Shown: positions 52,180-61,905, numbered from the stretch's first letter. The stretch: 64,000 nucleotides of DNA from CAZAMB01 sp964486335 (GCA_964486335.1 CAZAMB010000006.1:62001-126000); one strand, 5' to 3'. Notes: a model not told the origin generated them from the sequence alone. Numbers and translations: made by a program.

Positions 52180-52899
52180 TTATCGGTGCGTGTGCCCATC
52201 CCGCTCGGTTCGTCGCCGGTACCACATGTCGAGACCCTCTCGTCGCTGCCATGCCTTCTTTCCCGAAAAGAGCAGGCGAAGCATCAGGCCCAGCGTTTCG
52301 AGCTTGGTGTAGAGGTGGACTTTTCTCGCCGACGTGATGACTGTCGAGGGCAGCACGACAAACCGCCCATGCTGTTTGAGCGCCGTGCTCAGAATGATTT
52401 CCTCACCGGCGAAATAGTTCTTGTCGAAGCCCCCGATGGCCTCAAAGGCTCCGCGACGCACGAAAACAAAGCATCCCGCGGCCAGTCGCATTCGCCGAGA
52501 AATCGCGTTCCACAGTCCGATCATGGCGCGTCCCCACCACCCTCGCGGATCGTCGAACACGACGCCGGCACCGCCCCCAATGGCGCCGTCCTCCATGGCA
52601 GCAACGGCATCACGCAGCGTTTCGGGCGGAACAACCGTGTCGGCATCGACAAAAACGAGCATTTCGCCGCTCGCATTCGCTGCGCCGGCGTTGCGGACAG
52701 CGCCGATCTGACGATGCGCCACACGCACCAAGGTTGCACCATGCGAAAGCGAGATTTCGCTTGTAGCGTCGGTCGAGTCGTCGTCCACGACAATGATCTC
52801 ATAGGGCCTTTTGAGTTCGTCCGCCGCAACGCGCAGGCTCGAAAGCGTGCGCGGAAGCATGGACTCTTCGTTGTGCGCGGGAACAATGAAGGAAATCAT
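52180..52899 (-). CDS. Glycosyltransferase family 2
   Basis: 239 residues. ISFIVPAHNEESMLPRTL, VVDDDSTDAT, FVDADTVVPPETL (metal site) and GGFDKNYFAGEEIILSTALK (ED-like acceptor loop) give a standard GT-A fold. Only a weak hydrophobic stretch near the C-terminus (LETLGLMLRLLFSG) might touch the membrane. Acceptor unknown. It begins 9 bp after the copA stop codon, so the two are probably co-transcribed, an odd pairing. Confidence 0.9.
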   Translation of the reverse strand: MISFIVPAHNEESMLPRTLSSLRVAADELKRPYEIIVVDDDSTDATSEISLSHGATLVRVAHRQIGAVRNAGAANASGEMLVFVDADTVVPPETLRDAVAAMEDGAIGGGAGVVFDDPRGWWGRAMIGLWNAISRRMRLAAGCFVFVRRGAFEAIGGFDKNYFAGEEIILSTALKQHGRFVVLPSTVITSARKVHLYTKLETLGLMLRLLFSGKKAWQRREGLDMWYRRRTERDGHTHR

Positions 52900-52908
52900 G
52901 AATGCGTT

Positions 52909-55170
52909 TCAGTCTGGCGACGCGGTCGATCGTCGCAACCGCAGCGAGTTCAATACCACACTAATGGACGAAAACATCATCGCGCCGGCCGCAATGCCCG
53001 GTGAAACCCGCCCCGCCGCTGCCAGAGGCAACGCCAACAGATTGTAGGCAAAGGCCCAGAATAAGTTCTCTTTGATAATACGCACGCTCTTGCGCCCAAG
53101 TCGAATCATCTCGGGAATGCGACGGAGGTCATCGTGGACGATGGTGATATCGGCCGCTCCAACCGCAACATCGGTCGCCGAAGCGAAGGTGATTCCCGCA
53201 TCCGCTTCGGCCAGCGCCGGTGCGTCGTTGATCCCATCACCCACAAAAGCCACGCGCGATCCGCGGGTGCGTCGACGCCGAACTTCATCCTGTTTTCCCG
53301 TCGGCGTCATGTCCGACCGATGATCTGCGATGCCCAGGGCTTCGGCGGTGAACCGGGCTGCCTCCGCACGATCGCCCGTCAGCAGGGACGAACCCACGCC
53401 CATCAACGCCAGCGAGGCGACCGTTTCACGAGCATTCGGTCGCAGTGCATCTTCAAGCAGGATTGCGCCGCGCGCAGCACCATTGACCGCCACCCATGAA
53501 ACGGAACAGCCCGCGCTCGCGGACTCCACGGCTCGAACGCCCTCGTCCAAAAACCGGATTCCGCGCTCAAGTAAAAACGCACGACTGCCGACCAGTACTT
53601 TTTCGCCGCCCATCCGCGCGACGACGCCGGACCCCGGTTGATTCTCGAACGTTTCCGGATCGCTCCATTCCAAACCGGCCTCCCGAGCGGCAAGTACGAT
53701 CGCTCGCGCGAACGGATGCTGCGAGTACTGCTCCGCTCCGGCGGCAAGCCCAAGAACCTCGTGCTCTTGGTTCAATTCACGCCCGATCGTCGATTCACCA
53801 ATCGGAATCACGCGCGCCACGCGAGGACGGCCGGTTGTCATCGTCCCCGTCTTGTCAAAAAAAATGTGGTCAACCGCCCCTGCTGCTTCCAGAGCGGCGG
53901 CGTCACGCACCAGAATGCCGCGCTGTGCGGCGGCACCCGTCGCCGCCAGAACCGCCGTCGGTGCGGCCAGCCCCATCGCGCACGGACACGCGATCACCAG
54001 CACGGCCACCGCTCGTTGCACCGCAACAGCCCAGCCGATGTCCGCCGCCAGCAGCCGCGTGCCGACAAATGTGACCAAGGCGAGCGCGATGACGATCGGT
54101 ACGAAAACGGCCGCGACCCGGTCGGCGATTCGCTGCATTCCCGTCCGGCCCGACTGAGCTTCCTCCACAGCGCGGATGATCCGTCCCATTGTTGAATCAG
54201 ACCCCACGCGCGTCGCCCGCAGCGTGAGCATCCCTTCGCGCACGATGACCCCGGCGGGCACCTCATCGCCCACGATTCGCCGCCTGGGAACCGATTCGCC
54301 CGTGATCGTGCTCTCATCGACCCCCGCCTCGCCTTCGATGATCTCACCATCCACAGGAACCACGGTGTCCGCCGCTACGCGAACACGATCGCCGACAACG
54401 ACGCGCTCGATTGGCACGTCGCGCAGGCCTTCCTCGGTTAGGAGCTTCGCCGTCAAAGGCATCCGACGCGCCAGCGCCGCGACCGCCGTGGCCGCTCCGT
54501 GGCGGGCACGGGTCTCGAAGTATCGACCGAGATTGATGAACGCCAGGATCATTGCCGCCGCATGAAAATCGGCAGCGTCCGCTCGCCCGCTGACGACCGA
54601 AACGATACCCGACACGAACGCCGTTGATACACCCAACGAAATCAGCAAGTCCATGTTGGGCGCGCGATGCAGCACGGCACGCATTCCACCCACCAGAATC
54701 GGCGCGCCCGCCGACGACGCCAACAGGATCGCGGTCAGCAATCCCTGAAGGGCATGGGGCCAGACGTGACCGCCCACCTCGTGCGACTGTAAACCAGGCG
54801 CCATCCAGTGAAGACCCATGACCGGGACGGCGATCGCAACGGCTTGTCCCAATGCCTGACGCTGCCGCCGCAGTCGCTCGTCATTCGTCCGGTCCCGGCT
54901 GGCGGATAATGCGGAGCCCGGTCGAAGCGGCTCGGCGTCGTATCCGGCTTTGCGAACGGCTTCGATCAACCGAGCGCGATCCAACGATCCGCCCGTCGGT
55001 TCGATCACCGCCGTCTCGGTGGAAAGATTGACCGTGGCCCGCGCCACACCATCTACCGACTGGAGCGCACGCTCGACTCCCGCGACGCAACCGCCGCATG
55101 TCATCCCCTCAATTCGCAGCCGCAAAGGCTCTGGGGATGGCGGCGATGTTGGCGGGCTTTCGGAGGACAT
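52909..55170 (-). CDS. copA: Cu+-exporting P1B-type ATPase
   Basis: 753 residues. One N-terminal heavy-metal domain with Cys25-x-x-Cys28, eight membrane helices, TGES (290-293, actuator), the Cys-Pro-Cys metal path (395-397), DKTGT (439-443, phosphorylated Asp), the HP of QHPFA (485-486), TGD (598-600) and GDGINDAPAL (644-653). The last helices carry YN (709-710) and MMFSS (731-735), which with CPC mark Cu+ specificity. It exports copper from the cytoplasm. No copper chaperone or regulator gene is next to it. Confidence 0.95.
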   Translation of the reverse strand: MSSESPPTSPPSPEPLRLRIEGMTCGGCVAGVERALQSVDGVARATVNLSTETAVIEPTGGSLDRARLIEAVRKAGYDAEPLRPGSALSASRDRTNDERLRRQRQALGQAVAIAVPVMGLHWMAPGLQSHEVGGHVWPHALQGLLTAILLASSAGAPILVGGMRAVLHRAPNMDLLISLGVSTAFVSGIVSVVSGRADAADFHAAAMILAFINLGRYFETRARHGAATAVAALARRMPLTAKLLTEEGLRDVPIERVVVGDRVRVAADTVVPVDGEIIEGEAGVDESTITGESVPRRRIVGDEVPAGVIVREGMLTLRATRVGSDSTMGRIIRAVEEAQSGRTGMQRIADRVAAVFVPIVIALALVTFVGTRLLAADIGWAVAVQRAVAVLVIACPCAMGLAAPTAVLAATGAAAQRGILVRDAAALEAAGAVDHIFFDKTGTMTTGRPRVARVIPIGESTIGRELNQEHEVLGLAAGAEQYSQHPFARAIVLAAREAGLEWSDPETFENQPGSGVVARMGGEKVLVGSRAFLLERGIRFLDEGVRAVESASAGCSVSWVAVNGAARGAILLEDALRPNARETVASLALMGVGSSLLTGDRAEAARFTAEALGIADHRSDMTPTGKQDEVRRRRTRGSRVAFVGDGINDAPALAEADAGITFASATDVAVGAADITIVHDDLRRIPEMIRLGRKSVRIIKENLFWAFAYNLLALPLAAAGRVSPGIAAGAMMFSSISVVLNSLRLRRSTASPD

Positions 55171-55281
55171 TGTCTTGCGAAGGGTAAGAAGGACTGAATC
55201 CTAACGCCAGTCATCCAACCTTGGGCGTGGCCGACTCGAACGATGGGCTGCGGGTCGTCCGGGTAAGCGAATCGCTGCTTC

Positions 55282-55635
55282 TCATGACTGTGGTTGCATG
55301 ACCCCTACAACAATGCCTTCTGGATCAGCGAACATCGCAAAATGGCCAACGCCGGGAATCGGCGTCTTGGGCACGATAACCGTGCCGCCGTGCGATGTCG
55401 CTCGATTCAACGTGTCGTCGATGTCCGTCACGGTGAAATAGACGTTCAGGCACGGCTGCGGAGCCTGTGGCGGTTTGGCAAAAACGCCCCCCGTCGGCTC
55501 CTGCCCGGTGTGAATCAGCGCATATCCCGGCATCGACGAATCATCAAACGTCCAGTCGAACACCGCGCCGTAGAAATCCCGGCATTTCGCCGGATCGCTA
55601 CTCATCAGTTCAAAATGACAAAGCGGATTGGCCAT
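55282..55635 (-). CDS. VOC (glyoxalase/bleomycin-resistance) family protein
   Basis: 117 residues. Two beta-alpha-beta-beta-beta modules: CHFELMSSDPAKCRDFYGAVFDW with GYALIHTG, then LNVYFTVTDIDDTLNRATSHGG, PKTPIPGVGHFAMFADPEGI. Metal-ligand candidates (His7 and Glu9 in CHFEL) are partly present. Similar small proteins are annotated as lactoylglutathione-lyase-like but their reactions are mostly unknown. It stands between copA and a membrane glycosyltransferase-like gene, with separate spacing from each. Confidence 0.88.
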   Translation of the reverse strand: MANPLCHFELMSSDPAKCRDFYGAVFDWTFDDSSMPGYALIHTGQEPTGGVFAKPPQAPQPCLNVYFTVTDIDDTLNRATSHGGTVIVPKTPIPGVGHFAMFADPEGIVVGVMQPQS

Positions 55636-55724
55636 GATTCTTCCCTTTCATGCCGCCCGCCGCGAGGCGGCTTGTTGAAGTTTGCATGGAAGTGACTGTT
55701 CCCGCAAGCTGAGCCGCCTCTTGG

Positions 55725-57845
55725 TTAATGCTCGCCCGGCAAGCGGACATCAAACGGCTTGTTAGCCCAGCTGATGGGCGTCGCCCGAACTGGCTCCTTC
55801 CGAATGCCCGACGCTCTCACGACCAGATCCCATAGATCGCTGGTCAGCGGGAGTCCCCCGTCGATGGGGCGAAGTGTGAGGCTGTCTTGCTGTTCCATTT
55901 CACCGTCCTTTGGAGGTGAGGGTGCGAGGATGACCTCAATTTCGGAAAAATCCAGCGGCGGGCAGTTGTAGGGCGCAGGTTCGGCAAACAGCGTCACCGT
56001 CGGTGTTTTGCCCTCCATTCCGGCTTGACTGCCTAATGAGCGAACCGTTTCCGCCAAGACGATGCGAGAAGCGCGGTCCGTCGTATCCATATGAAAGTTC
56101 CGCAGGTATCCGCCTCCCATGGCCGCAACCCATGCAACCACGAAGGCCGGCAACGCGACCCGCAACAGCCAATGCGACTGCAGCACTCGCGCATTCAAAA
56201 CGCAGGCGGCTCCGATCGCCAGCGCCGCATTCGGAAACACGCCGAAACGCCCGTACTCCGCCGGCTTGCCCGCACCGATAGCGACAAACTGTAGAAAGAA
56301 CGCAGCGGCCGGCACAACCACAACCCAGGACACGGCGTTGAAGCGGAGACCGCGGCGGCACACTGCCGCCGCTAGCGCGAATAGGCCGCAGACCGCCACC
56401 GGCAACGAAGCCCCCTCGACCGTCAACTCTGTCACGCGCGAAAAGCTCTCGCCGATGCGAGCAATTTCGTACATGGCCAGCGAGTTTCCGAAGTTGCTGC
56501 GAAGGACCTCCTGATTGGCGAACGCATTGATAACGACATAGGGGTTAGTGACGCCGTAGACCGCAACGGCCAGGACGATCCCCCTCACCGTTTGCCGGAT
56601 AAACAATCCAGTCAGCATGCGGCCACTGTCCTTGGGGTTCTGACAGTGAATCCACGCGACGAGCGGAATTAGCACGCAGATCAACCACGACGAGAGAACC
56701 ATTCCCGTCGCCGCGCCGCATGCAATGCACATCCAGCGAAACCAAACGCGATACCTTGTTGTCTCGCGCGGTTCGCCCGAAGAGGTGGTCGTCGCAGCCC
56801 CGCGAGAATCACCGGATTCGAATCGAGATTCCACGCTTCGAATCGCCAGGTAAACCGCCGCGAGCATCAGCACCGCACCCGGCAGGTGCGGTTTGCCTTC
56901 ATGCGCCATGCACACGACCACAGGCATGACCGCGAACAGCAGGGCCGCGATGATTCCCGCCCGCCGGCTTCGAGCGCCATCAGCTACCGGTTCAAATGGA
57001 CCGACATCCGAAACGGATTTCAAGTGCCACCGCTCTTGAGCGGTGGGTTGTTTATCTCGGCTCGCCGTTGGAGAATGCAGTATCGCGCTTTGTTGCGTAA
57101 GTCGTCGCGCGATGACGTACACCAGCAGCACGCCGATGAGACCCCACGCAGCCGAGTACGCCCGCGCCACGATGTAAAACTTGCCGAACTCGTCGGGATG
57201 ATCTAGGTAATAAGCCGTGTCGCTTCGCACGTCGATGAGTCCGACCAGATCGCACAGTTTGATGAGCGCGCCGACCGGATAAATGAACAATCCACCGTAT
57301 TGATAAAGTCTCGGATCGAGCTGCAACTGCGACGGCCTCATGCCCGCCAGCGCCATCATGGTAATCATTTCGTCCGGTTGAAAAGTGTAGAGCCGGTAGC
57401 GTAAATAAATGCGGGCGACATCTTCATCCGTCATGGTGAGCGAAATCGGACCGCCGCTTTCCGGCTTCTTCAGCGGATTCACGTCGACATCGGCCCCGGT
57501 TCGTGACGCCGAATCCGGCGCGAGTTTCGCCTCGGCGTTGGCCAGTCGATAGATCTTTTCTCCACTCCAGGCCTCGTCCTCACCGAACAGGTATTTGTCA
57601 ATGCTCCGACTCGGCAGTCCCCAGCCGATCCCGACAATCGATGAAATGGCCGCCAGTCCGACGACTCCCGCAAGCCAGAACCTGCTGTATCCCACGGTTG
57701 ATCCCTGCGGCGATTGCGGTAATGCCTTCGTCACACTGGAAAGAATCGTCTGTTCCGCGACGTTTGCCAAGAGTGAGTACGCCGATCCCAGTACGGAGGT
57801 TTGCGTCGATGTTACGATGAGGCCAGTTCGCGGACGATCGCGCAA
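55725..57845 (-). CDS. GT39/PMT-like multi-membrane glycosyltransferase with inserted REP peptide
   Basis: Up to 706 residues from a TTG at 57845, where it would overlap the aminotransferase end by 34 bp; the start is uncertain. About 11 or more membrane helices. The first periplasmic loop is long and holds FGEDEAWSGEK and DPRLYQYGGLFIYPVGAL, the pattern of GT-C enzymes (ArnT/PMT-like). Between helices at about residues 265-285 lies PTAQERWHLK, encoded by a REP palindrome (57027-57046) that keeps the frame open. Predicted role: transfer of a lipid-linked sugar on the outer face of the membrane. Confidence 0.75.
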   Translation of the reverse strand: MRDRPRTGLIVTSTQTSVLGSAYSLLANVAEQTILSSVTKALPQSPQGSTVGYSRFWLAGVVGLAAISSIVGIGWGLPSRSIDKYLFGEDEAWSGEKIYRLANAEAKLAPDSASRTGADVDVNPLKKPESGGPISLTMTDEDVARIYLRYRLYTFQPDEMITMMALAGMRPSQLQLDPRLYQYGGLFIYPVGALIKLCDLVGLIDVRSDTAYYLDHPDEFGKFYIVARAYSAAWGLIGVLLVYVIARRLTQQSAILHSPTASRDKQPTAQERWHLKSVSDVGPFEPVADGARSRRAGIIAALLFAVMPVVVCMAHEGKPHLPGAVLMLAAVYLAIRSVESRFESGDSRGAATTTSSGEPRETTRYRVWFRWMCIACGAATGMVLSSWLICVLIPLVAWIHCQNPKDSGRMLTGLFIRQTVRGIVLAVAVYGVTNPYVVINAFANQEVLRSNFGNSLAMYEIARIGESFSRVTELTVEGASLPVAVCGLFALAAAVCRRGLRFNAVSWVVVVPAAAFFLQFVAIGAGKPAEYGRFGVFPNAALAIGAACVLNARVLQSHWLLRVALPAFVVAWVAAMGGGYLRNFHMDTTDRASRIVLAETVRSLGSQAGMEGKTPTVTLFAEPAPYNCPPLDFSEIEVILAPSPPKDGEMEQQDSLTLRPIDGGLPLTSDLWDLVVRASGIRKEPVRATPISWANKPFDVRLPGEH
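57027..57046 (+). repeat. REP-like palindrome inside a coding sequence
   Basis: CCACCGCTC / GAGCGGTGG stem, 9 bp, with a TT loop, preceded by GTG as in the RAYT-flanking copies at 2267 and 2866. It lies within the GT39-like gene on the opposite strand and is read in frame as PTAQERWHL. Confidence 0.8.
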
Positions 57846-58930
57846 CCGCGCCGAATTTTATCGTCCGAAGCCGCGTAACTGATCCGAAAATGCGTGTCCC
57901 GTTCGCTGAATACTTCGCCAGGTATGATGAGCAGGTTTCGTTCGACCGCAGCCGAAACAAACTCCGTCGCCGACGAGAAACCCTTCGGAACCTTCGGAAA
58001 AACGTAAAACCCGCCCGACGGTCGTACAAACTCGACCGCGCCCTCCAGTTCGCGGCACACGAGGTCGCGCTTGCCGCGGTACTCGGCGGCTTGCGCCGAC
58101 ATGTCCGTGTCCATCGCGGCAAGTGCCCCGTATTGCCCCGGATGCGGGGCGCAAACGTACGTAAACTGCTGCAATTTCGCCATTTCGCCGATGACATCCG
58201 CTCGCCCGGCGGCATAACCGAGCCGTAGACCCGTTAGCGCATGCGACTTGCCGAATCCGCGAAGCAGAATCGTCCGCTCCGGGGCAAAGGACACAGGACT
58301 GGGACTTGGACCGTCGTAGGCGAGCATCGTGTAGATTTCGTCGCTGATGATCAGCAGGTCGTGTTTGCGGGCGATTTCCGCGATCGACCGCACGTCATCT
58401 CGATGGTGAATCACGCCCGTGGGGTTTCCCGGCGAACAGACGATCATCGCTTTCGTGCGATTGGTGATCGCGCTCTCGAATCGCTCCGGGTGCAACTGGA
58501 AATCGTCGTAAAGGGTTACCGCTTTCGGCACGCCGCCGGCGAGCCGCACGAGATGTCGATAGGAGACAAAATACGGATCGCCGATCAACACTTCGTCGCC
58601 TTCATTGAGACAGGCCAGCAGCGCCAAATACAAACCGCCCGACACCCCGCAGGTCACAAACGCGTCGGCGTCCCATTGAAACTCATCCTGTAGCGCCGTC
58701 TTGATGCGATCGCGAAGCTCGGGGATTCCTCGCGTGTTCGTGTACCCGTTGTGATCCGTCTCAACCGCGCGAATCATGGCATGCTTCACGCCATCCGGAA
58801 CCTTGAAATCCGGTTGACCGATGGACAGGTCGATCGGATCCTTCAGCTTGGCTCCAAGGTCGAAGATGCGGCGAATGCCCGAAGACCCGATGGTCCGGAC
58901 CCGGTCGGCGATGAATGCTCGGTTGGCCAT
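57812..58930 (-). CDS. PLP-dependent aminotransferase, class I/II
   Basis: 372 residues from the ATG at 58930; an in-frame start at 59059 adds 43 non-family residues. It has DLSIGQPDFKVPDGVK, NGYTNTRGIPELR, CSPGNPTGVIH, SDEIYTMLAYD, and the PLP lysine in LLRGFGKSHALTGLRLGY. The order and length match aspartate/aromatic-type fold-I aminotransferases. The amino-acid substrate is not certain. Its 3' end overlaps the possible start of the membrane glycosyltransferase. Confidence 0.93.
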   Translation of the reverse strand: MANRAFIADRVRTIGSSGIRRIFDLGAKLKDPIDLSIGQPDFKVPDGVKHAMIRAVETDHNGYTNTRGIPELRDRIKTALQDEFQWDADAFVTCGVSGGLYLALLACLNEGDEVLIGDPYFVSYRHLVRLAGGVPKAVTLYDDFQLHPERFESAITNRTKAMIVCSPGNPTGVIHHRDDVRSIAEIARKHDLLIISDEIYTMLAYDGPSPSPVSFAPERTILLRGFGKSHALTGLRLGYAAGRADVIGEMAKLQQFTYVCAPHPGQYGALAAMDTDMSAQAAEYRGKRDLVCRELEGAVEFVRPSGGFYVFPKVPKGFSSATEFVSAAVERNLLIIPGEVFSERDTHFRISYAASDDKIRRGCAIVRELASS

Positions 58931-59147
58931 GACGCATTCCAGCGTAGTGTCCCCCGTTGTGCCGAGCAACCGGCATGCCCGCCAACCCAGTCGAATGTGA
59001 CAAATCGTCAAGTGTCCGCCGGCCCGTACCTGTCGACCCCCTTCCCGGACAGTTTCCAATGCCTAGAGTTTCCGCGACGTTGGGCCGGGGGTTGTGAATC
59101 CCCGCTTTGAATACGAATAGACAAATGGAGAAGGGTTGGTTTTTAAC

Positions 59148-59930
59148 ATGCAAAACGTGAACATGAGAAGTCTCTGGTTGGCGGCGATGGGTGGACTGTC
59201 CGTCCTGAGTGGTTGCGGCGTGATCGGGTCACTGTGCGGCTCGGCCTTTTTGATCCCCTGCCCGACCGGCTCGTATTGCGAATTCGCCGGGGGTACTTGT
59301 GGCGACAATGATATCGTCGGGCTTTGCGTCACTGTTCCCGATGCATGCACGCTCGAGTTCGCCCCCGTTTGTGGTTGCAATGGCACGACGTACAGCAATG
59401 CCTGTGCAGCCGCCGCCGCAGGCATAAACGTCGAACACGACGGCGAATGTGCCGCTGAACGAATCTGCGGCGGAATCGCCGGCATCCCCTGCAACGATGG
59501 CGAATACTGCCGATTCGACGGCGGACACTGCGGTGCGACTGACCAGGCCGGAACCTGCCAGCCGATTCCCGAAGTCTGCACCGAAATCTCCGCACCGGTT
59601 TGCGGCTGTGATGACAAGACCTACGACAATGAGTGCTTCGCCGCGGCCGAAGGGGTCAGCGTCCTTGCGGAGGGCGAGTGTGACGCAGATCGCGCGTGCG
59701 GCGGGATCGCCGGCTTACCATGCGACGAGAACGAATACTGTCGGTTTGACGGTGGGCATTGCGGGGCCGCCGATCAAACCGGTACCTGCCAGCCGATTCC
59801 CGAAGCCTGCGCCGAAATCTTCGACCCCGTGTGCGGCTGCGACGACATGACCTACGGTAATGAGTGCCTTGCCGCGATGGAAGGCGTCAGCGTCCAGCGC
59901 GAGGGCGAATGCCAGGCTGGGCCCCAGTAG
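59148..59930 (+). CDS. Lipoprotein with three Kazal-like protease-inhibitor repeats
   Basis: 260 residues from the ATG at 59148 (a TTG at 59136 and an ATG at 59163 are alternatives). The lipobox is LSGC with Cys23, so it is likely lipid-anchored. Three tandem modules follow, each with CGG/CGS...PC..GxYC.F.GG.CG, then a Kazal-type core (APVCGCNGTTYSNACAAAAAG; APVCGCDDKTYDNECFAAAEG; DPVCGCDDMTYGNECLAAMEG) ending in GEC. Kazal domains inhibit serine proteases. A subtilase is encoded 10 kb away, but no link is shown. Confidence 0.88.
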   Translation: MQNVNMRSLWLAAMGGLSVLSGCGVIGSLCGSAFLIPCPTGSYCEFAGGTCGDNDIVGLCVTVPDACTLEFAPVCGCNGTTYSNACAAAAAGINVEHDGECAAERICGGIAGIPCNDGEYCRFDGGHCGATDQAGTCQPIPEVCTEISAPVCGCDDKTYDNECFAAAEGVSVLAEGECDADRACGGIAGLPCDENEYCRFDGGHCGAADQTGTCQPIPEACAEIFDPVCGCDDMTYGNECLAAMEGVSVQREGECQAGPQ

Positions 59931-59964
59931 CCACGGACCGTCCCGGCGAGGTACAATCCTGCTC

Positions 59965-61272
59965 ATGGTCGATTCAGGTCCGACTCGCAGGGATTTCGTC
60001 ATGACAGCCATGGGCACCGTGGTGGGCGCGGCCGCGATTCTGCGCGAAGACGCCATTGCCCGCGTGGAGGCCGCCGTTGCGGCCGCGGGCGGCGCCTCCG
60101 CCGGCGATCTGGCGGGCAACGACGACTTCTGGTTTGAGGTGCAGCAGGCGTACGACGTCGATCGTTCGCTGCTCAACCTCAACAACGGCGGCGTCGCGCC
60201 GTCGCCGCGCGTCGTGCTCGACGCCATGCACCGCCATGATCGCTTCACCAACCACTTGCCGTCGCGTCATTTGTGGGACGTTCTCGATCCGCAGGTCGAA
60301 CCTGTGCGAAAGCGGCTCGCCAACCATTTCGGCTGCGATGCCGAGGAAATTGCCATTACGCGCAACGCCAGCGAATCGCTCGAAACCTGCCTGCTCGGCT
60401 TTGACATCAAGCCCGGTGATGAAATACTCACCACGTCGCACGACTATCCGCGCATGTTGCAGACCATTCGCCAGCGACAAAAGCGCGACGGCATCGTCTT
60501 GAAAACGTTTTCCGTTCCCACGCCGCCAAAGTCTCTTGACGAAATCACCCGCCTGTTCGAGCAGAACATCACTGACAAGACGAAGATGATCCTCGTCTGC
60601 CACGTCATCAACATCACCGGCCAGATTCTGCCCATTCGCGACATCGTCAGCCTCGGTCGATCGCGCGGTATTCCTGTGATCGTCGATGGCGCGCACGCCT
60701 TCGGCCACTTCCCGTTCAAGCGCGAAGCCATCGAATGCGACTACTACGGCACCAGCCTCCACAAATGGCTCAGCGCCCCCATCGGCACCGGTTTGCTCTA
60801 CGTTCGAAAATCCAGCATCGCCGACCTTTGGCCGCTTATGCCGCCGCCCGACACGATGGCGACCGACAACATTCGAAAGTTCGAAGAGATCGGCACACAC
60901 CCCACGGCCCCACGCCTGGCCATCGCCGAAGCGCTGATGTTCTACGAGGGTATTGGCCCAGAACGAAAAGCTGCCCGGCTTCGCTACCTGCGCGATCGAT
61001 GGGCAATGCGCTTGAAGGACAGAAAGGGCGTCGTGCTTTACACCAGTCTCGATCCTGAACAATCCTGTGCAATCGCCACCGTTGGCATCGAGGGCATCAA
61101 GGCTTCCGATCTGAGCAAGTACTTGTTCGATAAGCAGCGAATCGTCGTCACACCGATCGAACACGAACACATCAACGGCATCCGCGTCACGCCGAACACG
61201 TACACGACCGCGACCGAGGTCGATCGCTTCTCCGCGGTGATGGAACGCATTGCGGAAAAAGGGCTCACCTGA
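59965..61272 (+). CDS. Tat-exported class V aminotransferase (isopenicillin-N-epimerase-like)
   Basis: 435 residues from the ATG at 59965; in-frame codons before it overlap the Kazal gene. The N-terminus shows TRRDFVMTAMGTVVGAAAIL, a twin-arginine leader. The fold-I PLP core has LNLNNGGVAPSP, TRNASESLETCLLG, VIVDGAHAFGHFPF, and the Schiff-base lysine in GTSLHKWLSAPIGTGLLYV. Related proteins are cysteine desulfurase- or epimerase-like and often export with their cofactor. Substrate unknown. It starts 34 bp after the Kazal gene, so the two may share a transcript. Confidence 0.9.
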   Translation: MVDSGPTRRDFVMTAMGTVVGAAAILREDAIARVEAAVAAAGGASAGDLAGNDDFWFEVQQAYDVDRSLLNLNNGGVAPSPRVVLDAMHRHDRFTNHLPSRHLWDVLDPQVEPVRKRLANHFGCDAEEIAITRNASESLETCLLGFDIKPGDEILTTSHDYPRMLQTIRQRQKRDGIVLKTFSVPTPPKSLDEITRLFEQNITDKTKMILVCHVINITGQILPIRDIVSLGRSRGIPVIVDGAHAFGHFPFKREAIECDYYGTSLHKWLSAPIGTGLLYVRKSSIADLWPLMPPPDTMATDNIRKFEEIGTHPTAPRLAIAEALMFYEGIGPERKAARLRYLRDRWAMRLKDRKGVVLYTSLDPEQSCAIATVGIEGIKASDLSKYLFDKQRIVVTPIEHEHINGIRVTPNTYTTATEVDRFSAVMERIAEKGLT

Positions 61273-61377
61273 CAACGCCGGAATTCGGTAGGCCAATTTG
61301 CCCGGCCCCTTCCCGGTTCAGACCGACCACCGAACCTTGCCGACTGTCGTTTGCTTGCGCGGTGCTATAATCGATCC

Positions 61378-61905
61378 ATGCCTCGCTTGGTCCTCATCGA
61401 CGGCAACAACCTGATGCATTCCATGCACGTCCACGCCCCAATCCCTCACGTCGGACAGGAGACGCTCGTCAAGATCGTCGAACGCTGGGCCCGGGATGGA
61501 AACGACGCCGTGACCATCGTCTTCGACGGCCGCCCCGCCCGGAGAGAGCTTGAACGGCAACTCGCCTCCAAACGAATCGAAGTACGCTTCAGCGCTCCCG
61601 CGACCGCCGACGACGTTATCATCGCGATGATCCAACGCGAGCGCGATCCAGCCGCTCTTGCGGTCGTCACCGACGATACCGCCATTCGGCACGAGGCTCG
61701 CCGTCGTGGCTGCGACCACCTGAACACCATCCCGTTTATTGCCGAACTGTTCCCATCGGCCCCCCGATCCGAACGCTCTCAGCCGGCCAACATCGCTGAC
61801 AAGCCCGAAGCGGTTTCGAACGAAGAAAAGAAACATTGGGTCGATGTGTTCGATGACGGAATCGACGACGAGCCATTTGAAGGCTCCGACGCCATGCTTC
61901 GCTAA
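61378..61905 (+). CDS. NYN-domain PIN-like nuclease (YacP/Rae1-like)
   Basis: 175 residues from the ATG at 61378. LVLIDGNNLMHSM (catalytic Asp8 and Asn pair), VTIVFDGRPARREL, FSAPATADDVIIAMI and AVVTDDTAIRHEARRRGC carry the acidic residues of the NYN/PIN fold. The C-terminal tail is acidic and low complexity. Relatives act as RNases, some on translated mRNA. Its neighbours give no context. Confidence 0.88.
   Translation: MPRLVLIDGNNLMHSMHVHAPIPHVGQETLVKIVERWARDGNDAVTIVFDGRPARRELERQLASKRIEVRFSAPATADDVIIAMIQRERDPAALAVVTDDTAIRHEARRRGCDHLNTIPFIAELFPSAPRSERSQPANIADKPEAVSNEEKKHWVDVFDDGIDDEPFEGSDAMLR

Noticed and set aside
59974..61296. Minus-strand frame opposite the class V aminotransferase
   Set aside because: Antisense shadow; PLP-site motifs are on the plus strand.
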